Of a stretch of DNA of 64,000 nucleotides, positions 1 to 9,222 are shown piece by piece. The position numbers were made by a program, and so were the translations under genes. Origin of the DNA: Achatina immaculata (taxonomy: Eukaryota; Mollusca; Gastropoda; Stylommatophora; Achatinidae); the NCBI GenBank assembly GCA_009760885.1, contig CM019721.1, forward strand, positions 23,785,974 to 23,849,973, in the 5' to 3' direction. Numbering within the stretch: the first letter of the stretch is position 1; every line of letters starts with the position of its first letter. The notes beneath the pieces are model-generated. The model saw only the letters and a program-made list of their open reading frames with translations. It was not told the origin of the DNA and did no database searches.

Positions 1-780
1 TAGTTGTGACCAGGATGGAGCTTTTGTCCACGAGGACGAATCCTCGCCACTAGTGACTTCTACCCCTGGGTTGAGCCGGTTTAGGCATTTCCCAGTATGG
101 GCGTGTTTGGGACGGGACCGACCTCTGGGGCAGAGGTACTGTGACATTCATAGCCTTCAAGATTCACCCCTGGTATGAGCCGGTTTAGGCAAAATTCACC
201 AGTATGGGTGTTTATCAGGCGTTACCGACCTCTAGAGCGGAGGTGGCATGACATGTCTAGCCATCGAGTTCCACCCCTGGTGTGTGCCGGTTTAGGCATA
301 TTTCACCAGTGTAGGTGTATTTCGGACGTAGGCGGCCTCTAGAGCAGAGGCGCCGTGGTATAGCTCTCGTAGCGATACTACTGGACATACCAGGTTAAAC
401 TTCACTTTCCACCACCTTTTCCCATCGGCGCCGCACAGCAACCTTTATTTCCGCATTTACTTCCTTAACCGGGAGGAGCTTCACTCCACGCGCGGCATTT
501 GAAGAGTCAAGCCAGCAGTGACTTAACCTCTGGGACAAGCCGGTTCATGCATTTCACCCGATATGACTGCACTCAGGACGTGGCCGACCTCTAGACCAGA
601 GGTGCCGTGATTTGACTGTTTGCTTCGATTTATCCTTTCAACCACCTTTTCCGCAGTGATGCTGCGCGGCAACCTCATTTGCAAATTTCTTCATTGGCCG
701 GGAAGAGCACCGCTCCACGCACGGCAGCTGAAGATCTCGCCAACAGCGGCAGATGAGCTACCACACGTGACACTCATCTA
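1..780. repeat. GC-rich repeat block with hairpin-forming units
   Basis: Related units begin near 61, 165, 272 and 525, the first three spaced 104-107 bp apart. Each has an outer stem (CACCC/GGGTG in unit 2), a second stem CTGG/CCAG offset by a TAT bulge, an inner GCC-GGTTTA-GGC hairpin, and a second hairpin near 119, 228, 337 and 587 of the form ACCTCT/AGAGGT. A second motif, CCACCTTTTCC followed by a GCGCGGCAACCT or GCACAGCAACCT element and a GGGAGGAGC or GGGAAGAGC element, occurs near 410-480 and 640-720. The GGAGCTT motif near 17-23 looks like the end of the same larger unit. I see no open reading frame. Function is unknown: it could be a structured RNA, a non-autonomous element, or a palindromic satellite. 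Confidence 0.7.
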
Positions 781-925
781 CCCTAAGTAACTGGTTTTCA
801 GGCGCCAGATATTCGCCCTCGCCCCTTCTCCTGTCAGTTTAAACAGTTCTGCCACGGGAAGGCCAGGAGCTGGACTTGACTGCCAGAGGCTGTTTGTGGC
901 GCGTTTGCAGTCCTTAGAACCAACT

Positions 926-3556
926 AAAAACTGAACACAGCTTAACACTTTTCTAAGAGCTAAGCAAAGCTTAACACTTAACTAAGAACAGAACAAAGCT
1001 TAACACTTAACTAAGAACAGAACAAAGCTTAACACTTAACTAAGAACAGAACACAGCTTAATACTTAACAAAGAACAGAACAAAGCTTAACACTTAACTA
1101 AGAACAGAACAATGCTTTACACTTAACTAAGAACAGAACAAAGCTTCTTAACTAAGAACAGAACGAAGCTTCTTAACTAAGAACAGAACGAAGATTAACA
1201 CTTAACTAAGAAAAGAACGAAGATTAACACTTAACTAAGAACAGAACAAAGCTTAACACTTAACTAAGAACAGAACAAAGCTTAACACTTAACTAAGAAC
1301 AGAACAAAGCTTAACACTTAACTAAGAACTGAACAAAGCTTCTTAACTAAGAACTGAACAAAGCTTAACACTTAACTAAGAACAGAACAAAGCTTAACAC
1401 TTAACTAAGAACTGAACAAAGCTTCTTAACTAAGAACTGAACAAAGCTTAACACTTAACTAAGAAAAGAACAAAGCTTAACACTTAACTAAGGACAGAAC
1501 AAAGCTTAACACTTAACTAAGAACAGAACAAACCTTAACACTTAACTAAGAACAGAACAAAGCTTAACACTTAACTAAGAACTGAACAAAGCTTCTTAAC
1601 TAAGAACTGAACAGAGGTAACACTTAACTAAGAACTGAACAAAGGTAACACTTAACTAAGAACTGAACAATGGTAACACTTAACTAAGAACAGAACAAAG
1701 CTTAACACTTAACTAAGAACTGAACAAAGCTTCTTAACTAAGAACTGAACAAAGGTAACACTTAACTAAGAACTGAACGAAGCTTAATACTTAACTAAGA
1801 ACTGAACAAAGCTTCTTACTAAGAACAGAACAAAGCTTAGCACTTAACTAAGAACAGAACAAAGCTTAGCACTTAACTAAGAACAGAACGAAGCTTAACA
1901 CTTAACTAAGAACTGAACAAAGCTTCTTACTAAGAACAGAACAAAGCTTAACACTTAACTAAGAACAGAACAAAGCTTAGCACTTAACTGAGAACCGAAC
2001 AAAGCTTAACACTTAACTAAGAACAGAACAAAGCTTAACACTTAACTAAGAACAGAACAAAGCTTAACACTTAACTAAGAACTGAACAAAGCTTCTTAAC
2101 TAAGAACTGAACAAAGCTTAACACTTAACTAAGAACAGAACAAAGCTTAACACTTAACTAAGAACTGAACAAAGCTTCTTAACTAAGAACTGAACAAAGC
2201 TTAACACTTAACTAAGAAAAGAACAAAGCTTAACACTTAACTAAGGATAGAACAAAGCTTAACACTTAACTAAGAACAGAACAAACCTTAACACTTAACT
2301 AAGAACAGAACAAAGCTTAACACTTAACTAAGAACTGAACAAAGCTTCTTAACTAAGAACTGAACAGAGGTAACACTTAACTAAGAACTGAACAAAGGTA
2401 ACACTTAACTAAGAACTGAACAATGGTAACACTTAACTAAGAACAGAACAAAGCTTAACACTTAACTAAGAACTGAACAAAGCTTCTTAACTAAGAACTG
2501 AACAAAGGTAACACTTAACTAAGAACTGAACGAAGCTTAATACTTAACTAAGAACTGAACAAAGCTTCTTACTAAGAACAGAACAAAGCTTAGCACTTAA
2601 CTAAGAACAGAACAAAGCTTAGCACTTAACTAAGAACTGAACAAAGCTTAACACTTAACTAAGAACAGAACAAAGCTTAACACTTAACTAAGAACAGAAC
2701 AAAGCTTAGCACTTAACTAAGAACTGAACAAAGCTTAACACTTAACTAAGAACTGAACAAAGCTTAACACTTAACTAAGAACAGAACAAAGCTTAACACT
2801 TAACTAAGAACTGAACAAAGCTTAACACTTAACTAAAAACTAAACACAACTTAACACTTTTCTAAGAGCTAAACAAAGTTTAACACTTAACTAAGAACAG
2901 AACAAAGCTTAACACTTAATTAAGAACAGAACAAAGCTTAACACTTAGCTAAGAACTGAACAAAGCTTAACACTTAACTAAGAACTGAACAAAGGTAAAC
3001 ACTTAAATAAGAACTAAAGAAAGCTTAGCAATTAACTAAGAACTGAACAAAGTTTAACATTTAACTACGTACTGAAGAAAACACTTAACTAAGAACTGAA
3101 CAAAGCTTAACACTTAACTTAGAACTGAACAAATCTTAACACTTAACTAAGAACTGAACAAATCTTAACACTTAACTAAGGACTGAAGAAAACACTTAAC
3201 TAAGAATTGAACACAGCTAAACACTTAATTTAGAACTGAACAAACCTTAACACTTAACTAAGAAATGGACAAACTTTAACACTTAACTCAGAACCGAACA
3301 AAGCTTAACACTTAACTAAGAAATGAGCAAATCTTAACAGTTAACTAATAACTGAACACAGCTTATCACTTTACTAAGAGCTAAACAAAGCTTAACACTT
3401 AACTAAGAACAGAACGAATCTTAACACTTAACTAAGAACTGAACAAATTTTAACACTTACCTAAGAACTGAATAAAGCTTAACACTTAACTAAGAACTGA
3501 ACAAATTTTAACACTTAACTAAGAACTGAACAAAGCTTAACAGTTAACTGACAACT
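926..3556. repeat. 29-bp satellite array
   Basis: About 90 head-to-tail copies of a unit of the form AACTAAGAACAGAAC plus AAAGCTTAACACTT fill this stretch. Three length classes are visible: 29 bp, 25 bp (the AACA before CTTAACTAAG is missing) and 28 bp (AAAGGTAACA in place of AAAGCTTAACA). Most units contain AAGCTT, so HindIII would give a ladder. Divergence rises after about 2,830, where CTAAAAACTAAACACAAC and other variants appear, as expected at an array edge. No coding potential is seen. Confidence 0.95.
1330..2640. repeat. 753-bp higher-order repeat inside the 29-bp array
   Basis: The order of variant monomers in about 1,330-1,887 recurs in 2,083-2,640. Diagnostic variants sit 753 bp apart: AGGACAGAAC at 1,491 against AGGATAGAAC at 2,244, and TGGTAACACT at about 1,671 against 2,424. 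The copies share the same sequence of short and long monomers and differ by single bases. This indicates amplification of a multi-monomer block, not only single-unit slippage. Confidence 0.8.
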
Positions 3557-3597
3557 CAACGCTACATAAATGCCCTATGATCTAACAAGAACAAATG

Positions 3598-3660
3598 TTA
3601 TTCGACCTTTCTTTTACTAGTATTATTATCATCATGACTATCATCACCATCATCATCGTG
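3598..3660. repeat. ATC-rich simple repeat
   Basis: A short degenerate (ATC/ATT)n run separates the satellite from the LINE remnants that follow. By analogy with other ATC runs in this window it may be the tail of a minus-strand LINE, but no recognisable LINE coding sequence adjoins it. Confidence 0.6.
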
Positions 3661-3752
3661 TGTCATTTCTAAAAACATTAGACAGAGGTAAAGTCTCTTC
3701 ACCTCGTCCTGAGTTTTAGAACCCACAGGCAAACATACAGGAAATCATATCA

Positions 3753-4263
3753 GAACTGAAGCACATTAAACTGTCAACAACCGTGGCCCTACAATGGGTA
3801 CCCTCCCACAGTGGAATAGCTGGCAGTGAAATAGCTGACAGCCTGTCCAAAGCTGGCAGCAATCAAGATAAAACAAATCATCCAGTAAACTTCCAACAGG
3901 CGAAAACTATAATCCGTTAACTAGTGCAGATATGAATGGAAAAAGCAACTGAAATGTAACAACGAACCAGATGCAATACACCAACTACAAAGAGATCAGC
4001 AAACCATTCTCTTTCGCATAAGGACAGGGCGCTGTAGACTACTGAGCCACCTACATCCACTCACAATGTCTCACACAGACCAGTGTCCATGTGGCAGTGG
4101 AGTCCAGACTCCAGAACATATCCTACAAGAGTGCCCAAACCATGCAGACCTGAGGCATGAGACATGGCCAGAGGACACAAGCTTGGGGCAAAAGCTTTGG
4201 GGCTCTTATCAGGATCTGGAGAGGACTATGGGCTTTGACATGTCGACAGGGATCAGGATCTGA
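3753..4263 (+). pseudogene. RNase H and C-terminal zinc motif of a LINE, frameshifted
   Basis: The frame starting at 3,753 reads VALQWVPSHSGIAGSEIADS, matching the end of an RNase H domain as found in RNase H-bearing LINEs (I, R1 and relatives): the WVPSHSGIxGxExAD motif carries the His and final Asp region. It ends at TAA 3,918-3,920, and the homology continues in another frame through 4,263. There the CPCGSGVQTPEHILQECP motif gives a C-x-C-x8-H-x4-C pattern typical of such LINE C-termini. No reverse transcriptase lies upstream, so this is a 5'-truncated, frameshifted end. The second half is repeated at 5,746-6,063. Confidence 0.75.
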
Positions 4264-4504
4264 AGTGACCAATAACCTCGAACGCAGAAGAAGAAGACAC
4301 TTGTCCCAAACATTCATCTTCTGTTTCTGTCATTCTGAGCTTCTGCCTGAAGTTTGTCGCGGTGTCCCTCTAAATCTCCCTGTCTTCTTTCTCCCTCTTA
4401 GTCCTTGTCTTCTTGGGTACTGTCAATCAAATGATGAGAGTGCCTGATGCAAGGGCTCAGCTTAAACTAGTCAGTAAATTATCTGCAGAAAATAATCAAT
4501 AGTA

Positions 4505-5323
4505 TCATCATCATCATCATGTGCCGTGCCGACTGGCGTTGGCTATTATGCTTCTCCAGAGTACACGATCCTTCATGCAGGCCATCAGCTCATTTGGTGA
4601 TCTCCTCTCACACCATCCTGTCAGACTGTCCAGTATCATTTCTCTTGGTCTTCCTCTTGATCTTCTTCCTTCTATTTTTCCTGTTGTTATAATATTTTCA
4701 ATGCCCCCTCTTCTCATTGCATGTCCTATGAAAGTACATTGTCTCTCTCTTATCTTTTTGACAAGTTTTTTTGTCTCTCCAGCTCTTCTCCTACATTCTT
4801 CATTAGTTATTTTTGCTGTCCAGGGGATTCGCAACATTCTTCTAATAAACCACATTTCTGCTGCTTCCAATGATTTTTGTGCAGACTTGCCTATTGTCCA
4901 TGATTCACTTCCATATAACAAGATAGGTTCAATATAGCATTTTAGGACTCGTTTTCTAACATTCATTGATAAGGATGTGTTGGTCAATATGTTTCTCATT
5001 CTCTGAAATGCAGTCTTTGCTTGGCCTATTCTGTTCCTAATTTCTGTTCTGCATTTCCCATCTGAAGTTATTACTGCTCCAAGGTATTTGAATTTCTGCA
5101 CCTGCTTTAGAATAGTTCCGTTTAATTTAATACTGCATGCTGGTGGATTCTGTTTCTTAGATATAACCATAGTCTCTGTCTTTTTGATGTTCAAAGTAAG
5201 GCCTTTCTGTTCACTTTCTTTGGCGACTTTATCCAAGAGATTTTGCAGGTCTTGTTGGTTCTCAGCTATCAGTACTGTGTCGTCAGCATACCGAAGGTTG
5301 TTATCAATAGTATAATCAATAAA
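4505..5323 (-). pseudogene. RTE-type LINE (family A) RT C-terminal part, copy 1
   Basis: The minus-strand frame covers the end of the reverse transcriptase palm, the thumb and the C-terminus. Visible are NNLRYADDTVLIAE (catalytic YADD, residues 35-38 of the 4,517-5,392 ORF), LTLNIKKTETMV, FKYLGAVITSDGK, LLYGSESWT, AAEMWFIRRMLRIPW and RSRGRPREMILDSL. These are characteristic of RTE-clade elements. Endonuclease and RT motifs A and B are missing, so the copy is 5'-truncated. After the stop comes CATGATGATGATGATGAT, a (GAT)n tail as expected for this clade. The frame is open but encodes only about a quarter of the usual polyprotein. Confidence 0.85.
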
Positions 5324-5329
5324 AAATAT

Positions 5330-5455
5330 CTCTCTCTCTCTCTCTCTCTCTCTCTGAACCTTAAGTGCCCAGGGCACATGGGGCTTCCGCAAGGGTTTTC
5401 CACAAATGCCTGTCCTTCGCCTTTTTTTCTGCTCTTGCCCAGGTGAGCCCTCTAC
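5330..5455 (-). mobile_element. 3' end of LINE family B with (GA)n tail
   Basis: On the minus strand the final codons (KTLVEAPCALGT-like, altered here) run into GGTTCAGAGAGAGA. The same 3' end occurs in longer form at 13,441-14,147. The CT run on the plus strand is therefore the LINE's GA tail. It abuts the truncated 5' edge of family A, and the long ORF 4,517-5,392 starts in this tail (KVQREREREREI), giving a chimeric N-terminus that is not real RT sequence. Confidence 0.7.
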
Positions 5456-5745
5456 TGCTCAACATCCTTTCCTAAGAATAATATTGATTTTCCAAGAACC
5501 CACCCGATCTATTTCTATGGAAGCTCTGTGGGTTCTGATTTACTCAAATTGATGGTTTCTTCTCTTTCTTTTTCTTTCATAGCAGTACGGTAAGTAGGGC
5601 GATACTGGTAGGTCACGTGGTTCACAGCAACCAATAAAAGAGTGAATAAAATGGTTCTAATGCTTAGCTTATCACTGAGGAAATGTCTCCATGATTGTGG
5701 TGATAAGAAACGTTAGTACGGCATGATTCTCATTCCCATAAGTTT

Positions 5746-6063
5746 CAACTGAAATGTAACAACGAACCAGATGCAATACACCAACTACAAAGAGATCAGC
5801 AAACCATTCTCTTTCGCATAAGGACAGGGCGCTGTAGACTACTGAGCCACCTACATCCACTCACAATGTCTCACACAGACCAGTGTCCATGTGGCAGTGG
5901 AGTCCAGACTCCAGAACATATCCTACAAGAGTGCCCAAACCATGCAGACCTGAGGCATGAGACATGGCCAGAGGACACAAGCTTGGGGCAAAAGCTTTGG
6001 GGCTCTTATCAGGATCTGGAGAGGACTATGGGCTTTGACATGTCGACAGGGATCAGGATCTGA
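5746..6063 (+). pseudogene. LINE C-terminal zinc motif, duplicated copy
   Basis: This is the tandem-duplicate copy of 3,946-4,263. It ends with the same C-x-C-x8-H-x4-C motif and has no RNase H upstream, because the duplication breakpoint cut inside the element. Downstream sequence to 6,300 is near-identical to copy 1 and contains no other recognisable gene. Confidence 0.7.
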
Positions 6064-6304
6064 AGTGACCAATAACCTCGAACGCAGAAGAAGAAGACAC
6101 TTGTCCCAAACATTCATCTTCTGTTTCTGTCATTCTGAGCTTCTGCCTGAAGTTTGTCACGGTGTCCCTCTAAATCTCTCTGTCTTCTTTCTCCCTCTTA
6201 GTCCTTGTCTTCTTGGGTACTGTCAATCAAATGATGAGAGTGCCTGATGCAAGGGCTCAGCTTAAACTAGTCAGTAAATTATCTGCAGAAAATAATCAAT
6301 AGTA

Positions 6305-7111
6305 TCATCATCATCATCATGTGCCGTGCCGACTGGCGTTGGCTATTATGCTTCTCCAGAGTACACGATCCTTCATGCAGGCCATCAGCTCATTTGGTGA
6401 TCTCCTCTCACACCATCCTGTCAGACTGTCCAGTATCATTTCTCTTGGTCTTCCTCTTGATCTTCTTCCTTCTATTTTTCCTGTTGTTATAATATTTTCA
6501 ATGCCCCCTCTTCTCATTGCATGTCCTATGAAAGTACATTGTCTCTCTCTTATCTTTTTGACAAGTTTTTTGTCTCTCCAGCTCTTCTCCTACATTCTTC
6601 ATTAGTTATTTTTGCTGTCCAGGGGTTCGCAACATTCTTCTAATAAACCACATTTCTGCTGCTTCCAATGATTTTTGTGCAGACTTGCCTATTGTCCATG
6701 ATTCACTTCCATATAACAAGATAGGTTCAATATAGCATTTTAGGACTCGTTTTCTAACATTCATTGATAAGGATGTGTTGGTCAATATGTTTCTCATTCT
6801 CTGAAATGCAGTCTTTGCTTGGCCTATTCTGTTCCTAATTTCTGTTCTGCATTTCCCATCTGAAGTTATTACTGCTCCAAGGTATTTGAATTTCTGCACC
6901 TGCTTTAGAATAGTTCCGTTTAATTTAATACTGCATGCTGGTGGATTCTGTTTCTTAGATATAACCATAGTCTCTGTCTTTTTGATGTTCAAAGTAAGGC
7001 CTTTCTGTTCACTTTCTTTGGCGACTTTATCCAAGAGATTTTGCAGGTCTTGTTGGTTCTCAGCTATCAGTACTGTGTCGTCAGCATACCGAAGGTTGTT
7101 ATCAATAGTAT
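6305..7111 (-). pseudogene. RTE-type LINE (family A) RT fragment, copy 2, frameshifted
   Basis: This is the duplicate of 4,505-5,323, split into two frames (6,317-6,517 and 6,606-7,034). Two single-base deletions relative to copy 1 do this: one in the T run near 6,570 and one near 6,625 (GGGATTCG to GGGTTCG). YADD and GSESWT are still readable. Because copy 1 keeps the open frame, the deletions postdate the tandem duplication or are assembly errors. Confidence 0.8.
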
Positions 7112-7127
7112 AATCAATAAAAAATAT

Positions 7128-7250
7128 CTCTCTCTCTCTCTCTGAACCTTAAGTGCCCAGGGCACATGGGGCTTCCGCAAGGGTTTTCCACAAATGCCTG
7201 TCCTTCGCCTTTTTTTCTGCTCTTGCCCAGGTGAGCCCTCTACTGCTCAA
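7128..7250 (-). mobile_element. 3' end of LINE family B, duplicated copy
   Basis: Second copy of the 5,330-5,455 fragment. The tail CT run is 16 nt here against 26 nt in copy 1, showing microsatellite slippage in a LINE tail since the duplication. Confidence 0.7.
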
Positions 7251-7555
7251 CATCCTTTCCTAAGAATAATATTGATTTTCCAAGAACCCACCCGATCTAT
7301 TTCTATGGAAGCTCTGTGGGTTCTGATTTACTCAAATTGATGGTTTCTTCTCTTTCTTTTTCTTTCATAGCAGTACGGTAAGTAGGGCGATACTGGTAGG
7401 TCACGTGGTTCACAGCAACCAATAAAAGAGTGAATAAAATGGTTCTAATGCTTAGCTTATCACTGAGGAAATGTCTCCATGATTGTGGTGATAAGAAACG
7501 TTAGTACGGCATGATTCTCATTCCCATAAGTTTCAACTCTGAACTTAGCCCGGCT

Positions 7556-8218
7556 AAGTGTCGCCATAGTTCTCGTGGTGGTGGAGTCTATTATAGAAGT
7601 ATTGCCATAGTTCCCGTATTGGTGGAGTCTATTAAAGAAGTACTGCCATAGTTCCCGTGGTGGTGGAGTCTATTAAAGAAGTACTGCCATAGTTCCCGTA
7701 TTGGTGGAGTCTATTAAAGAAGTATTGCCATAGTTCCCGTATTGGTGGAGTCTATTAAAGAAGTATTGCCATAGTTCCCGTATTGGTGGAGTCTATTAAA
7801 GAAGTATTGCCATAGTTCCCGTATTGGTGGAGTCTATTAAAGAAGTATTGCCATAGTTCCCGTATTGGTGGAGTCTATTAAAGAAGTATTGCCATAGTTC
7901 CCGTATTGGTGGAGTCTATTAAAGAAGTACTGCCATAGTTCCCATTGCGGTGGAGTCTATTAAAGAAGTATTGCCATAGTTCCCGTGGTGGTGGAGTCTA
8001 TTAAAGAAGTATTGCCATAGTTCGCGTGGTGGTGGAGTCTATTAAAGAAGCATTGCCATAGTTCCCGTGGTGGTGGAGTCTATTAAAGAAGTACTGCCAT
8101 AGTTCCCATTGCGGTGGAGTCTATTAAAGAAGTATTGCCATAGTTCCCGTGGTGGTGGAGTCTATTAAAGAAGTATTGCATTAGTCTCCATGGTGGTGGA
8201 GTCTGTTAAAGAAGTGTT
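7556..8218. repeat. 41-bp minisatellite array
   Basis: About 16 head-to-tail copies of GCCATAGTTCCCGTATTGG plus TGGAGTCTATTAAAGAAGTATT. Variants at the central CCGTATT / CCGTGGT / CCATTGC positions define subtypes, and the order CCATTGC-CCGTGGT recurs, suggesting block amplification. The array starts directly after the 1.8-kb duplication and ends at GAAGTGTTGCGCGCC. Confidence 0.93.
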
Positions 8219-8289
8219 GCGCGCCACCTGCTTTTTTAGCTCAAATGAGGGACTGAAAAAAAATCCGCCATAATCTGCTCCCAAGAGAC

Positions 8290-8700
8290 AAGGCGCTGTG
8301 CCTGAACATCCTCAGCTCAAGGGTTACAAAGAACACGAGCTCGCAGTTCTATCAGAAGAAGAAGAAGAAGAAGAATGAGGATTAGGATAATAAGATGAGG
8401 AGGAATAAGAGGAAGAGGAAAAGTAGAAGAATGAGGAAGAAGAAGGAGAGGAAAGAGGAGGAGAAGAAGAAGGAGGAGGAGAAGGCGGAGGAGGAGAAGA
8501 TGAATAAGGAAGAAGAAGAAGGAGGAGGAGGAGAGGAGAAGGAGGAGTAGAAGAAGAAGAGGAAGGAAGAGGAGGAGAAAAGGAAGGAGAACGTGAAGAA
8601 CAAGAAGATGAATAAAATGAAGAAGAGGAATATATGCCTGTCCTTTACTATAACTGATGAAGCTCTCTTTAAAAAAGTTAACATCTACATGCATTTATTT
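8290..8700. repeat. Purine-rich low-complexity stretch (GAA/GGA)n in a dispersed repeat
   Basis: From 8,350 to 8,640 the plus strand is almost pure purine, with GAAGAAGAA and GGAGGAGGA runs. The flanks AACACGAGCTCGCAGTTC and CTCTCTTTAAAAAAGTTAAC resemble those at about 36,990-37,170 (CACCAGCTCGTAGTTC, TTCTCTTTAAAAATC). The two sites may therefore be copies of one dispersed element whose purine tract expanded here. Poly-Leu/Ser/Phe frames on the minus strand are artefacts. 8,701-8,885 shows nothing recognisable. Confidence 0.6.
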
Positions 8701-8885
8701 GTACCTGTCAATGTCACTTGGCAACAGACCCAAACTCTTAACTCGTAGAATAGAGGATGTTCATGCTTCATTGCTCGGGGCTCTGATAAGGATGGCTATA
8801 AATAGATATAATTAATACTGACACGATGTAATTAGCTAAATTTGTTTGGATAAGTTGGATAAATTGTCACGATAGCTAATGGGAA

Positions 8886-9037
8886 CTATCTTATCTTATA
8901 TCTTATATCATTCCCGTGCCGTTAAACGTCACATAGGGCTCGCAAAGTAGTTCGCCAATTTTTCCTGTCTTCGGCGAGTCTTTCAACCTCATCAAAGGAT
9001 TTTATGCCTGTTAATTTGGCCTCTCTTAATAATGTCC
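8886..9037 (-). pseudogene. 3' end of LINE family C, outer copy
   Basis: Read on the minus strand this is the C-terminus (GIKSFDEVERLAEDRKNW, then TTLRALCDV and a stop) followed by CGGCACGGGA and an (ATAAG)n tail. It is the natural continuation of the RT body at 9,223-10,478, from which it is separated by an antisense insertion of another family C end. The target-site copy TAATAATGTCC lies at 9,027-9,037. Confidence 0.8.
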
Positions 9038-9222
9038 GAAGAAAAAGGGGCAGACCGCGTGAAACTCTGAAGAGAACATTATTAAGAGAGGCCAAGTTAA
9101 CAGGCATAAAATCCTTTGTTGAGGTTGAAAGACTCGCCGAAGACAGGAAATATTGGCGAACTACTTTGCGAGCCCTATGTGACGTCTAACGGCACGGGAA
9201 GGATATAAGATATAAGATAAGA
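9038..9222 (+). mobile_element. Antisense self-insertion of LINE family C 3' end, with TSD
   Basis: A 185-bp plus-sense fragment encodes RRKRGRPRETLKRTLL and then the C-terminus ending TTLRALCDV-stop, CGGCACGGGA and (ATAAG)n. It is flanked by an 11-bp direct repeat TAATAATGTCC (9,027-9,037 and 9,223-9,233). That is the signature of target-primed reverse transcription of a heavily 5'-truncated copy into an older element of the same family. The host and insert 3' ends form arms of about 124 bp that differ at only four positions I could count. Confidence 0.85.

Larger units (their letters stand above)
3946..7538. repeat. Direct tandem duplication, 1.8-kb unit
   Basis: The unit at 3,946-5,745 (1,800 bp) is repeated at 5,746-7,533 (1,788 bp). 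The junctions share CAACT: GCAACTGAAATG at the left edge, TTCAACTGAAATG at the join, TTCAACTCTGAAC at the right edge. The 12-bp length difference is accounted for by a CT run shortened from 26 to 16 nt plus two single-base deletions. Those two deletions break the reverse transcriptase frame that is open in the first copy. Otherwise the copies are nearly identical. Confidence 0.93.

Noticed and set aside
10..50. Hammerhead-ribozyme-like string GTCCACGAGGACGAA
   Set aside because: The conserved CUGANGA core is missing (GCTTTTGTCC instead). The stretch aligns with the paralogous GGAGCTTCACTCCACG unit near 475, so it is a repeat-unit variant.
7556..8218. CRISPR array (41-bp repeats)
   Set aside because: Units are contiguous with no unique spacers, and the context is eukaryotic. 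The same applies to the 29-, 35-, 36- and 44-bp arrays.
8317..8694. Leu/Ser/Phe-rich ORFs on the minus strand
   Set aside because: Translation of a purine-rich microsatellite; no domain, and composition follows the repeat.
8911..9199. Perfect-looking palindrome as a MITE or cruciform regulatory element
   Set aside because: Explained fully by an antisense self-insertion of a LINE 3' end with an 11-bp target-site duplication.
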